From: Candidatus Gastranaerophilales bacterium
Lineage (GTDB): Bacteria > Cyanobacteriota > Vampirovibrionia > Gastranaerophilales > Gastranaerophilaceae
Direction: 5' to 3'
Length of the DNA: 64,000 nucleotides
Assembly (NCBI GenBank): GCA_944325315.1
Contig: CALVAA010000010.1
Coordinates: forward strand, 1-64,000
Below, one piece after another: positions 1-8,798 of the stretch. Both the position numbers and the translations under genes were made by a program. Each line of letters begins with the position of its first letter. Positions within the stretch are counted from its first letter, which is position 1. The notes beneath the pieces are model-generated. The model did no database searches. It was not told the origin of the DNA and saw only the letters and a program-made list of their open reading frames with translations.

Positions 1-53
1 ATTTTCAATTTTACTTTGTTGGACTTTCACCCGTTGTCGGTATCCCACCCAGG

Positions 54-72
54 CCACCTGAGCTAATAGCCC
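54..72 (-). other. tRNA-like 5' half at the left edge, identity unresolved
   Basis: On the minus strand this 19-base stretch, GGGCTATTAGCTCAGGTGG, looks like the acceptor strand and D-arm start of an Ile- or Ala-type tRNA. What follows towards position 1 does not give an anticodon arm, a T-arm or a matching ATAGCCC acceptor strand, and the window ends there. It lies just downstream of argS in the same direction. It may be a tRNA fragment, part of another structured RNA, or chance. I cannot assign it. Confidence 0.25.
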
Positions 73-132
73 TTAATTAAATCTTGTTCAATTTGCATAA
101 ACTAGGTTATCATGAACAATTTTTAAAATCAA

Positions 133-1824
133 CTACATTTTTTCAACGGCTTCAACGCCAATTAAATTCAGCATTGTTGCCATTACAATTCTAAAGGAAT
201 TAACAATTGAAAGTTTCATCAAACTATCTTTTTTGTCTTCAGACAAAACTCTTGTATAATTATAAAAATGATGGAACGAATTTGCAAGCTCAAGCAAATA
301 CTTGCAAATCATATAAGGAGCTCTATATTTTACTGAATTATATAAAAGAGCCCTTCCTTCTTCAAGTTTAAGTATCAACTCTTTTATAGCATCAAAAGAA
401 TCACCACTTAAGTTATCAAACAAAGGCAAAATATCAGGTTGATTAAAAAATTCATCAATTTCATATTTGTGCAAAAAAGGCTCTAATTTTGTTTTATTGT
501 CTATATCTAATCTTGTTTCAACAGCTTTTCTTAATATTGAACAGGCTCTTGCATGAGCGTACTGAACATAGAAAACCGGATTTTTATCACTTTGTGATTT
601 TGCTAAATCAATATCAAAATCAATAGTTGTATCACTTGAACGCATAAGCATCCAAAACCTTGTAGCATCAACACCGACTTCATCAACTAAATCGTCAAGC
701 GTCACCATTTTTTTCCTTTTGCCCATTCTTTGCTGTTCGCCATCTTGAATTAAATTAACCAATTGACCTAAAAGTACTTCAAGCTTAGAGCTATCGTATC
801 CCAAGGCTTCAATTGCCGCTTTCATTCTGGGGATGTAACCGTGGTGGTCTGCACCCCATATATTAATCAAAAGGTCAAAACCACGATCGAGCTTATTTTT
901 ATGATAAGCAATATCAGCTGTTAAATATGTATTTTTACCGTCTGTTTTAATTAAAACTCTGTCTTGATCATCTCCAAAATCAGAACTTTTAAACCATACA
1001 GCTCCATCTTTTTCATATATTTTCCCGGATTTTTTAAGAGCATCCATACACTTATCTACTTCTCTATTTTTGTAAAGATCAAGTTCTGAGAAAAACAAAT
1101 CGAAGTGCGTTCTAAACTTTTCCAAAAGTTCTTTTTGAAGTCTCAACATATCCGCTTTTGCAAAATCGCCGTATGATAATCCTTTGTTATCATCTATATA
1201 TCTTTTAGCACAATCAATCAAATATTCTCCAGGATACAGACCTTCTTCAAGTTCAACTTTTTCACCTTTTAGCTGTCTTACTCTAATTTCCAAAGACTTA
1301 GCAAGTTTGTTAATCTGGTTGCCTGCGTCGTTAATATAAAACTCCTGAAAAACATCATACCCGCAATATTTCATAATATTAGCCAAAGCTGAGCCCAAAG
1401 CCGCCCAACGTCCATGACCGATATGAAAAGGGCCTGTTGGATTAGCGCTTACATATTCAATATTTACTTTTTTAAAATTGCCTATATTTGTCTGAAGATA
1501 ATTTTGTTTTTTGGATAAAATTTCTGCTACTATGTTATTTAAAAATTCTTTTTCGAGTTTAAAATTAATAAATCCGCTAACTACGCCAATACTAAAGTTT
1601 TCAGATTGTATGTATTTACAAATTGTTTGCGCTAAAACCAAAGGAGAAGTTTTTGCATAACGGCACAAAGAAGAAACATTTATTGCAAAGTCACCGAATT
1701 CTTTGTTTTTTGGCTTATCACATACAAAATCAATCTGTATATTTTTATCAATATTTAATTTTTTTTCATCTATTGCCTTATTCAAGGCATCTTTTGTAAC
1801 TTTAATAAAATAATCTTTTAACAT
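133..1824 (-). CDS. argS: Arginyl-tRNA synthetase
   Basis: Class I synthetase that charges tRNA-Arg with arginine in the cytoplasm. The 563 residues match the usual bacterial length. An N-terminal additional domain (about 1-110) is followed by the HIGH signature HIGHGR within SANPTGPFHIGHGR. The KMSK-like loop is the variant MGKRKKM, near residue 370, which is usual for ArgRS because the family often lacks a true KMSK. The C-terminal DALR anticodon-binding domain starts near YAHARAC and ends with the typical LLIGVEA-like tail (LNLIGVEAVEKM). The gene stands alone on the minus strand. No Shine-Dalgarno sequence precedes the ATG. An AATAAT hexamer lies six bases upstream (1831-1836), which may be a -10 box of a leaderless transcript. 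Confidence 0.97.
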   Translation of the reverse strand: MLKDYFIKVTKDALNKAIDEKKLNIDKNIQIDFVCDKPKNKEFGDFAINVSSLCRYAKTSPLVLAQTICKYIQSENFSIGVVSGFINFKLEKEFLNNIVAEILSKKQNYLQTNIGNFKKVNIEYVSANPTGPFHIGHGRWAALGSALANIMKYCGYDVFQEFYINDAGNQINKLAKSLEIRVRQLKGEKVELEEGLYPGEYLIDCAKRYIDDNKGLSYGDFAKADMLRLQKELLEKFRTHFDLFFSELDLYKNREVDKCMDALKKSGKIYEKDGAVWFKSSDFGDDQDRVLIKTDGKNTYLTADIAYHKNKLDRGFDLLINIWGADHHGYIPRMKAAIEALGYDSSKLEVLLGQLVNLIQDGEQQRMGKRKKMVTLDDLVDEVGVDATRFWMLMRSSDTTIDFDIDLAKSQSDKNPVFYVQYAHARACSILRKAVETRLDIDNKTKLEPFLHKYEIDEFFNQPDILPLFDNLSGDSFDAIKELILKLEEGRALLYNSVKYRAPYMICKYLLELANSFHHFYNYTRVLSEDKKDSLMKLSIVNSFRIVMATMLNLIGVEAVEKM

Positions 1825-1906
1825 AGTAAAATTATTCTAATATAAAAACAAAAAAAAATGAAGAAATGTAAAAAAATATAATTAAAAAAGAATTAATATA
1901 TCAATC

Positions 1907-1934
1907 TTGACTTTTGAAATGTTTTTCATATAAT
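1907..1934 (+). promoter_or_regulatory. Sigma-70-type promoter of the 69-residue small gene
   Basis: TTGACT (1907-1912) and a perfect TATAAT (1929-1934) are separated by 16 bases. An upstream ATG at 1933 lies inside the -10 box and so cannot be the translation start; the next in-frame ATG at 1963 is then favoured. Confidence 0.6.
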
Positions 1935-1962
1935 GGTTAATGCGCCCCAAAAAGAGAACAGT

Positions 1963-2172
1963 ATGGCAAGAATAAACGGACTAAATTTTAATATCGCAAG
2001 CAACGGAATGAATTTGTATACCAAAAGAACCTGTTCAGATAACTCCGAGTTATACATTACTTCCAAATTAAATATGTTATACAAACAGGCACTTTCAAGT
2101 AAAAACCAATTCAATAGCCGAAGAAATCTGAGAAAAATGGTTGAAGGAAACCATTTGGATGAAACAGTTTAA
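1963..2172 (+). CDS. Small hypothetical protein, 69 residues
   Basis: Short protein beginning MARINGLNFNIASNG, rich in Asn, Ser, Lys and Arg, without a signal peptide, membrane segment or recognised motif. The open frame extends upstream to an ATG at 1933, but that codon overlaps the -10 box of a good promoter (1907-1934). The start at 1963 is preceded by a purine-rich AAGAGA about six bases away, so I chose it. The gene is convergent with the unknown minus-strand gene ending at 2175, leaving two bases between the stops. I do not recognise a family. It is probably real because of the promoter and the ribosome binding site, but its short length leaves doubt. Confidence 0.5.
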   Translation: MARINGLNFNIASNGMNLYTKRTCSDNSELYITSKLNMLYKQALSSKNQFNSRRNLRKMVEGNHLDETV

Positions 2173-2174
2173 AA

Positions 2175-2702
2175 TTAAATTTTTTTCTTTAATTTAACCT
2201 GCAGTTCATTTGCATATTTCAGATATTCTATTAGATTCTGATAACGACTTTCAGATTCCCCGTAGGGAATAGTCTTATCTAATAGAACTTTAGCATCAAT
2301 ATTCAATTCCCTAAGCTTCACCATAGCGTCTTTTACCAGTTTTGCTTTATAAAGCTTAGGAAAAAAAGTGAACAAAAATTTTTCGATATTTATAAAATTG
2401 CTCTTTTGTGCTTTGTTTTCTTTAAAGTTTAAAAAACGCTTAATCAATTTAAAAGCAGAATTATCCATAGGGCTTTGTTTTGCTGCGTTTTCGAGCAAAT
2501 TAAAATCATAATTGTTTATTCTTTTGTGCAGAACTTTCTCATTTTCAACAGGATGACAGATAAAAGGAGAATTTGACATATCCTCTGCAGGAACAATTCC
2601 GTATAAATTTTCAATATTTTCCTGCTCATCTGAAAATTCGTTTTTAATGATTCCTGATTTAATTAATTTGTCTGTTAATGAATCGTATTGACTATTTTCC
2701 AT
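2175..2702 (-). CDS. Hypothetical cytoplasmic protein, 175 residues
   Basis: Unrecognised protein starting MENSQYDSLTDKL. The frame is open five codons further, to a TTG at 2717, but the ATG at 2702 is the more likely start. Neither has a Shine-Dalgarno sequence. A CATAAT hexamer sits six bases before the ATG. The sequence is charged and apparently soluble, with predicted helical stretches (FKLIKRFLNFKENK and a Lys-rich C-terminus), no signal peptide and no cysteine pattern. It is divergent from nifU, with under 100 bases between the starts. No function can be given. The length and normal amino acid make-up support a real gene. Confidence 0.6.
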   Translation of the reverse strand: MENSQYDSLTDKLIKSGIIKNEFSDEQENIENLYGIVPAEDMSNSPFICHPVENEKVLHKRINNYDFNLLENAAKQSPMDNSAFKLIKRFLNFKENKAQKSNFINIEKFLFTFFPKLYKAKLVKDAMVKLRELNIDAKVLLDKTIPYGESESRYQNLIEYLKYANELQVKLKKKI

Positions 2703-2760
2703 ATTTATATTATGCAATGAAATATAAAATTTTTTGCCATATACAAGTACGATTTTTAAG

Positions 2761-2769
2761 TGGTATAAT
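2761..2769 (+). promoter_or_regulatory. Extended -10 promoter of nifU-nifS
   Basis: TGGTATAAT is an extended -10 element (TGn plus a perfect TATAAT), 29 bases before the nifU ATG. No good -35 box sits at the usual distance, as is common for extended -10 promoters. An AAGG Shine-Dalgarno lies about six bases before the start. Confidence 0.5.
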
Positions 2770-2798
2770 GCAGATGTAGATGATAAATAAGGTAATTT

Positions 2799-3623
2799 AT
2801 GTGGGAATATTCAGATAAAGTAAAAGAGCACTTTAAAAACCCCAGAAATGTCGGGTCTATCGAAAATGCAGACGCTATTGGAGAAGCAGGCGCACTTTCA
2901 TGTGGAGATAAACTAAAATTATATTTAAAAATTGACAATAATGTTATTACAGATGCAAAATTCCAAACATTCGGCTGTGGTTCTGCTGTTGCGGCAAGCA
3001 GCGTATTAACAGAAATGCTCATCGGAAAAACAATAGAAGAAGCAAGAAAAATAACCAACAAACAAATAGCACAAGAACTGGACGGCCTTCCTCCCGAAAA
3101 AATGCACTGCTCCGTTATGGGCAGGGAAGCTCTTGAAGATGCGCTCAAAAACTACCTGCAGGAAGACTGGGAAGAATTATATGAAGATGACAAAAAAAAC
3201 GGCTCAATGATAATTTGCCATTGTTTTGGCGTTAGCGAAAAACAAATAATAGAAGCGATAAATAACGGCGCAAAAACCATGGAAGACATAACAAAAATGA
3301 CTTCTTCCGGGCTTGCATGCGGAAGATGTCGTGAAAATATAGAAAAAATTCTTAAAAAATATGTTATAAAAAATAAAAGAGAAAAGTTAAATCCTATTCA
3401 AAAAATTATAAAAATAAATAATATTATAGAAACAATAATCTCTCCCGAATTACAAAAAGACTTTGGAGATATTGAACTTGTAAATGTAGACGGCAACAAT
3501 GTGTATGTAAAGCTTAAAGGTCATTGTTCCAATTGTGCAAATGCAAAATTGACCCTGAAAAATTTTGTTGAAACAAAATTAAAAGAGCTTGTAGATGATG
3601 AAATTGTTGTTTTGGAAGAATAA
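2799..3623 (+). CDS. nifU: NifU-type iron-sulfur cluster scaffold, three domains
   Basis: Scaffold on which Fe-S clusters are assembled with sulfur from NifS, for delivery to apo-enzymes in the cytoplasm. The domains are those of full-length NifU. An IscU-like N-terminal domain (about 1-125) carries the three conserved cysteines in LSCGDK, FGCGSA and MHCSVMG. A Bfd-like [2Fe-2S] domain (about 135-185) has CHCFG and CGRCRENI. A C-terminal Nfu domain (about 205-274) has the CxxC in HCSNCANAK. The 274 residues are close to the family length. nifS follows after three bases, so the two are co-transcribed. There is no nitrogenase gene nearby, so this is probably the general Fe-S assembly system, as in some other anaerobes. 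Confidence 0.95.
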   Translation: MWEYSDKVKEHFKNPRNVGSIENADAIGEAGALSCGDKLKLYLKIDNNVITDAKFQTFGCGSAVAASSVLTEMLIGKTIEEARKITNKQIAQELDGLPPEKMHCSVMGREALEDALKNYLQEDWEELYEDDKKNGSMIICHCFGVSEKQIIEAINNGAKTMEDITKMTSSGLACGRCRENIEKILKKYVIKNKREKLNPIQKIIKINNIIETIISPELQKDFGDIELVNVDGNNVYVKLKGHCSNCANAKLTLKNFVETKLKELVDDEIVVLEE

Positions 3624-3626
3624 AAA

Positions 3627-4817
3627 ATGAAAAATATATATTTAGACAACAACGCAACCACAAAGGTCGACGAAAGAGTTTTAGAAAAAATGCTTCCTTT
3701 TTTAAAGGAAAATTATGCTAACCCTTCAAGCATGTACGATCCCGCAAGGTTAAGTGCTAAAGCAATTGAAATTGCAAGAAAACAAGTAGGTGATTTATTA
3801 GGGGTAAGTGACAGCAAAAATATTATTTTTACTTCATGTGCCACGGAAAGTGCTAACACTGCAATAAAAGGAGTTGTAGAAAAATTTGGCAACAGGAATA
3901 ATAAAAATCACATAATAACAACACAAGTCGAACACCCTTGCGTGCTTTCCGTCTATGAAAATTATGAAAAAAAGGGTTTTAAAACAACCTATCTTGGCGT
4001 AGATGAAAACGGAGATTTAGATATAGAAAATCTTTTATCCAAAATCACTCCCGAAACATTTTTAGTTTCAATAATGCATGCAAACAACGAAACAGGGGCT
4101 GTTTATCCTGTTAAAGAAATTGCAAAAGAAGTAAAAAAGATAAACAAAGAAATCAAATTTTTCACTGACGGAGTTCAAGCCGCAGGAAAAGTGCCAATAG
4201 AATTGGACGATAGTGAAATAGATTTTTATTCAATATCAGGCCATAAATTCCACAGCCCAAAAGGGGTTGGGGCGCTTTATGTTAAAAAAGGAAACTTATT
4301 TGAGCCTTTTATGCTCGGAGGACACCAGGAAAATTCTTTAAGAGCAGGTACTCAAAACACCCCTTATATTGTTGGGCTCGGAGAAGCTGCAAGACTTGCA
4401 AAAGAATATTTAAGCGAAGAATATAAAGTAAAAATATTGAGAGATAAACTTGAAAACGGAATTTTATCTGCATTGAAAAATGCACGTTTAAATTCAAGAA
4501 GCAAGCAAAGAGTTCCAAACACAACAAATATTGGTTTTGAATACATTGAAGGAGAATTAATACTGCTTTATTTAAACGACATTGGCATATATGCCTCATC
4601 AGGAAGCGCTTGTACTTCGGGCAGCCTTGATCCTTCACATGTTTTAAGAGCTCAGAAAGTGCCTTTTACAAGTCTTCATGGGTCAATCCGCTTCTCTCTT
4701 TCAAGATATACAACAGAAGAAGAGATTAACTATACAATAGAAAAAGTGCCTGAAGTAATAAAAAAACTGGCTAAAATTTCACCTTTTCAAAAAGAATTAA
4801 ATGAATTAGGTTTGTAA
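3627..4817 (+). CDS. nifS: Cysteine desulfurase NifS
   Basis: PLP enzyme that removes sulfur from cysteine as a persulfide and passes it to the NifU scaffold. The N-terminus has the family opening YLDNNATTK. The PLP lysine lies in SGHKFHSPKG (near residue 205). The persulfide cysteine lies in SSGSACTSG (near residue 328), in the short class I style loop typical of NifS/IscS. The 396 residues are normal. The gene starts three bases after nifU and ends three bases before the oppositely oriented AsmA-like gene, without an obvious terminator between. The pairing with a three-domain NifU favours NifS over IscS as the name. Confidence 0.95.
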   Translation: MKNIYLDNNATTKVDERVLEKMLPFLKENYANPSSMYDPARLSAKAIEIARKQVGDLLGVSDSKNIIFTSCATESANTAIKGVVEKFGNRNNKNHIITTQVEHPCVLSVYENYEKKGFKTTYLGVDENGDLDIENLLSKITPETFLVSIMHANNETGAVYPVKEIAKEVKKINKEIKFFTDGVQAAGKVPIELDDSEIDFYSISGHKFHSPKGVGALYVKKGNLFEPFMLGGHQENSLRAGTQNTPYIVGLGEAARLAKEYLSEEYKVKILRDKLENGILSALKNARLNSRSKQRVPNTTNIGFEYIEGELILLYLNDIGIYASSGSACTSGSLDPSHVLRAQKVPFTSLHGSIRFSLSRYTTEEEINYTIEKVPEVIKKLAKISPFQKELNELGL

Positions 4818-4820
4818 ATT

Positions 4821-7800
4821 TTACTCAAGTTCAACCTCTCCATCTATAGCATTGGTATTTTTATTTTTTATATTATCAATAATTCTACTTTGCAATTCAT
4901 TAATTTTTTGCTGCTTTTTTTCTTCCAAAGTATTTAATTTTTCATTTACCTTGTTTGTTATTTCTTGTCTTAACTGTTCTTTTTTTTCTTCGTTTTGTTT
5001 TTGAAACTCCAGAGCTTTTTGCTTGTTTGCCTCAATAATTTCATCCAATAACAGCTGTTTTACTTCAGGAGCAGTTGTGTCAATATTAAGAATCTTTTCA
5101 ACGCCGACTTTAACCTTGTTATTTACCTCATAATCATTTTGAAGTTTATCGATTAAAGCTTGTTTTGCCAGCAGTTCTTGTTCTTTAATATAGTTATCAC
5201 TAAATTCATTTGCCTTTTCAATATCTTCCTTTAAAGCCAGCCATTTAAACGACTTAACCAAGCTTAACGGTTTTGCAACATCACCGTTTAAAAGAATTTG
5301 AAATTTCGTGGCATTTTCATCAGTATGACTCGAAGCAAATGCAGGTATTTCATTAAAATCTTTTTCATCTACAACAACAGTAAAGACAGTAAACAGTTTT
5401 GCAGTTGCAACATTCAGTCCGGGAGTATTTTTAACAAGGTTAACCGGATTTGCCATAGCAACAGGCCCTAACAGGTCTGAAACGGCAGATGCCAGCCTTG
5501 CTCTTACAGATGAGTTAATGGTATTTGAAAGAAGATTAAAATCACCCTTAACAAGCAAACTTAAAACATTGCCTTGAGAAGTTATAGAATTTAAATATAC
5601 AATTCCGTTTTTAAAATTTACACTTCCCTTCAAAAGTTCAAAATGAGAACTGTCTATTGTTGCAAGCGGAGTTAAAATCACTCCTATTGTGTTTTTAAAA
5701 ATCGGATTTTCTCTTAGGTTTTCAGCCAAAAAGAAATTTTCCAATTTTGCAAAAGGTCCATATTGACCATCCTTTACTTCAAAAGAAACCGTTCCTGATA
5801 AAGATTTCATTTGTTCTTTATAGGTTGAGCCTTTTAGAGAAATATTTGTTTCAAATTTCAAAACGCCAAAAAGTGTATCTTTTAAATTTGCAGCCTCATC
5901 CAACATGGAATTCGCATCAATATTTTTACCTTTTAATCTTGCAGTAATTTTAGAATCTAAAGCATTAAGCGTAATATCACCCGATAACAAGCCTTTAAAT
6001 GCTTTTGAAGACAGTTTATTAATATATAAATTATTATTTTTAAATAAAATGTCTCCCATGGTATTTTCAAGTATAATTTTTCCGCTTTTAATTTTTTTAA
6101 TATTAAATTCCCCTCTCGCACTGACAGGAATGTCTTTAGCTGCAGCTGAAGTTTTTTTTGTTTGTTTTGTATTATTGGGTATGTATTTTGAAAGTTTATC
6201 TAAAACCATAATGCTTTTGTCAACATCAATAAAATCTGAATTCAGATAGATATCATCTGCCTGTAATACGCTTGAAGGAGTCAGGTTAACTTTTAAAGAC
6301 GCATCAATCTTTGATGAATTCAGATTGATTTGATTCAAATTCAAGCTTAGTTTATTTAAAAAGAAATCAAGATTTATAAGGTTTGTCTTGAATAAAATTT
6401 CAGGAATATTTAAATCCCAAATCTTTAGATTTCCGCTGTAATTTAAACTGTTAAATCTTCCGTTAAGAACAATTTTACCTTTTGTTTTAAAAGAGGAGTT
6501 TTTAAAAATTGCAATTTGTCCTTTAAGTTCTTTTAAAATATTGATTCTAAAAAGATTAAGGTGATTATTTTCGACAATTGCAGCTATATCAATAATTTTT
6601 GTTGAATCTTTTATGTTATCAGCTAAGGTATCACTGAAATTTGAAGATTTTTTAACAAAAAAACCCGAGTCAAACAATCTGATTTTTTTATTTTCAATTT
6701 TTGCACCGAGTGAAAAAATACAAGGTTTTCCATTAAAAATATTAAAATTAACAGGTGTAATGAAGTTGTTTGAATCACTATACAGCTGGGCTATAATATT
6801 TTGCTTTTTATAATCTCCGCTTAAAGAAGCCTTAAAGGGAATTTTGCCTTTTGAGCGAAAATAATATGAAATATCCTTTCCTAAAGTCCGATTTATGTTT
6901 TCAGTATTAACAAAACCGGACAAAAATATATTTAAATCAGGTGTTTTAAAATAGTTGTTGATTTCACCTTTAATCTTAATTGAAGAGTCCGAATTATATA
7001 TAAAATCAAAAGGATTAATAATAATTTTTTCATTATTTAACACAATATCCAAGGCATCAGCTTTTACACTTGAAGACATTTTAGGATAAGAAAGCAAAAA
7101 CCCTTTGTTTTTTATTTGTCCGTTGATTTCACTTAATTTTCCTTTAAAATCAATTGAATTAATTTGATTTTTTACAAATATTTCTTTTTTAGAATCCGAT
7201 GCTATAAAATTTCTAAGTTCTGTTTTAACATTTGTCTCCAAATTATTCAATTTACCCTTTAGGTAAATATCAAGTGACAAACTGCCGTCTGAAAGTATAA
7301 AGACTTTCTTTAAATCACTCGGAGCAAAAGCATTGAACAAAGGACGCAATTGAAGATTTTTTGTATTGATTTCAATATCTGTATTTAAATCATTATCAAT
7401 AAAACCCTTAAAAGTTAAAATTGAATCATTAATTTTTAAGCTCGAATTTTTAATGTCCATTCTGTTATTATCAAGCAAAATATTCAGCATAATGTCTTTA
7501 ATACCTATATTTGCTTCAGGATTAACAAAAAGACCTTCTTTTAAAGTAATACTGCCGTTTGACTTAATTTTTTTAAAATTTGTTTCAAACAAAGCATTGG
7601 CAGTCAAATATCCTCCTGCTTTTATTACTTTTAAGTTATTTTTAATGTTGAGACTATCCAAAAGCCCTTTTAAAAGTTCTTTAAGGTTCGAAAAACTAAT
7701 TTTTTCGCAAACAACATTTGTTCTGATTTTAGGGTGTTTTCCTGCCTTATAATAGCCCGAAAAAGAAGCTTTTTCCGTTGGACTTGCGTATATGTTGCTT

Positions 7801-8744
7801 TCATATTCAATTTTTTTGTTGAAAAATTTTGCATGTAAATAGCTGTCAGGCAGAATTACATCCGATAATTTTATGCTTAAATTATCAATGTTCAAATATC
7901 CATAAGCCCATGTTTGCTTGTCTTTTGTCCTTAATTTTAATTTTGAATCAACATTTGCTTTTAAATCGTATGTTTTGTACACATCAACTATATTTATAAA
8001 AGGAATTGCAATTCTTTCATCAGGATCTGTTTCTTGTTTTTGTTGTTTAAATTCAGGCAAAGACGAAGAAAAATCAACATTCAAAAAAAGATTTTTATTG
8101 TTATTTAAAAGAAGCTCTGAATTTGTAATAAGCCTAAAAGTATTATTTCTGCTATTATACCAAAGGGAAATTTTTTCTCCCTTAAAATTCAAAGAATTAT
8201 TTGTTTTTAAGTCTTTTATCAAAAGGGAGTGATTTTTAATTTCAAAGTTTGAAACTTTTATTTTAATTTTATTAATTAAGCTCTCAACAAAAGGATTCAA
8301 GGGCTCTTTTATTTCTTTTGGATTTTTAATACTTTCATTTATTATATCTTCAACAATTTTTACAACTTTATACTGTTCACCGTTTACAATTTCAAGATTT
8401 ATATCCGGATTTAAAATATGAGATTTGGAAGTTTTAACAGTCAAAGTTAATAAAGAAGGTAAACTGATTCCTGCTTTTATTTCAGGAGTTTTTAAAAGCA
8501 GCGAATTGTCCGGCAATTTTATTTCTATATCATTTACAATCAACCCTACAGATAAAAGAGGTGTTGTATAAAGCCTTGCTTTTGAATAATTAAGATTTAG
8601 TTTTGAAGTATCCGAAACTAACTTTTGAATATCTTTTTTATAGCCTTCAAGCTTTACAAAAAGAGGAAATATCAAAAAACAACAATATACTGCTACAACT
8701 AATGACAGTATAGCTACAGCCAGAGCAACAAAAAACTTTTTCAT
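4821..8744 (-). CDS. Giant AsmA/TamB-like envelope protein 1
   Basis: A 1307-residue protein with one N-terminal transmembrane anchor (MKKFFVALAVAILSLVVAVY, about 1-30) and a very long beta-rich periplasmic part. AsmA, TamB and YhdP relatives form long grooved beta structures thought to conduct phospholipid between inner and outer membranes. The N-terminal portion has the AsmA pattern of a helix followed by repeated strands with GEI/GDIxL motifs. Near the C-terminus lies a segment (LSGTVSFEVKDGQYGPFAKL) that is clearly repeated in the two other giant proteins of this window, as is the closing SFKW motif. Unlike them, it continues about 140 residues further as a Lys/Glu/Gln-rich probable coiled coil. 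The start has a GGGGGA Shine-Dalgarno and its own promoter. It lies 54 bases after the GT-C-like gene. The exact family label is uncertain. Confidence 0.8.
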   Translation of the reverse strand: MKKFFVALAVAILSLVVAVYCCFLIFPLFVKLEGYKKDIQKLVSDTSKLNLNYSKARLYTTPLLSVGLIVNDIEIKLPDNSLLLKTPEIKAGISLPSLLTLTVKTSKSHILNPDINLEIVNGEQYKVVKIVEDIINESIKNPKEIKEPLNPFVESLINKIKIKVSNFEIKNHSLLIKDLKTNNSLNFKGEKISLWYNSRNNTFRLITNSELLLNNNKNLFLNVDFSSSLPEFKQQKQETDPDERIAIPFINIVDVYKTYDLKANVDSKLKLRTKDKQTWAYGYLNIDNLSIKLSDVILPDSYLHAKFFNKKIEYESNIYASPTEKASFSGYYKAGKHPKIRTNVVCEKISFSNLKELLKGLLDSLNIKNNLKVIKAGGYLTANALFETNFKKIKSNGSITLKEGLFVNPEANIGIKDIMLNILLDNNRMDIKNSSLKINDSILTFKGFIDNDLNTDIEINTKNLQLRPLFNAFAPSDLKKVFILSDGSLSLDIYLKGKLNNLETNVKTELRNFIASDSKKEIFVKNQINSIDFKGKLSEINGQIKNKGFLLSYPKMSSSVKADALDIVLNNEKIIINPFDFIYNSDSSIKIKGEINNYFKTPDLNIFLSGFVNTENINRTLGKDISYYFRSKGKIPFKASLSGDYKKQNIIAQLYSDSNNFITPVNFNIFNGKPCIFSLGAKIENKKIRLFDSGFFVKKSSNFSDTLADNIKDSTKIIDIAAIVENNHLNLFRINILKELKGQIAIFKNSSFKTKGKIVLNGRFNSLNYSGNLKIWDLNIPEILFKTNLINLDFFLNKLSLNLNQINLNSSKIDASLKVNLTPSSVLQADDIYLNSDFIDVDKSIMVLDKLSKYIPNNTKQTKKTSAAAKDIPVSARGEFNIKKIKSGKIILENTMGDILFKNNNLYINKLSSKAFKGLLSGDITLNALDSKITARLKGKNIDANSMLDEAANLKDTLFGVLKFETNISLKGSTYKEQMKSLSGTVSFEVKDGQYGPFAKLENFFLAENLRENPIFKNTIGVILTPLATIDSSHFELLKGSVNFKNGIVYLNSITSQGNVLSLLVKGDFNLLSNTINSSVRARLASAVSDLLGPVAMANPVNLVKNTPGLNVATAKLFTVFTVVVDEKDFNEIPAFASSHTDENATKFQILLNGDVAKPLSLVKSFKWLALKEDIEKANEFSDNYIKEQELLAKQALIDKLQNDYEVNNKVKVGVEKILNIDTTAPEVKQLLLDEIIEANKQKALEFQKQNEEKKEQLRQEITNKVNEKLNTLEEKKQQKINELQSRIIDNIKNKNTNAIDGEVELE

Positions 8745-8765
8745 ATAATCCCCCGATTTTTTTTA

Positions 8766-8794
8766 ATTATACGCCAAAAAACAACTGTCTGCAA
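8766..8794 (-). promoter_or_regulatory. Sigma-70-type promoter of AsmA-like gene 1
   Basis: Reading the minus strand, TTGCAG (8789-8794) and TATAAT (8766-8771) are separated by 17 bases, directly before the GGGGGA ribosome binding site of the giant gene. The gene can therefore be transcribed separately from the membrane protein gene upstream. Confidence 0.6.
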
Positions 8795-8798
8795 TTTA

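Noticed and set aside
1-132. Group I/II intron or cobalamin riboswitch end at the left edge
   Set aside because: The GGTGAAAGTCC string recalls parts of such RNAs, but no other required conserved segment is present in the visible sequence.
1926-2114. 62-codon minus-strand frame opposite the small gene
   Set aside because: It is antisense to a frame with a good promoter, has no ribosome binding site and lies across that promoter.
2799-4817. Nitrogen fixation island
   Set aside because: Only nifU and nifS are present; there is no nitrogenase or cofactor gene around them.
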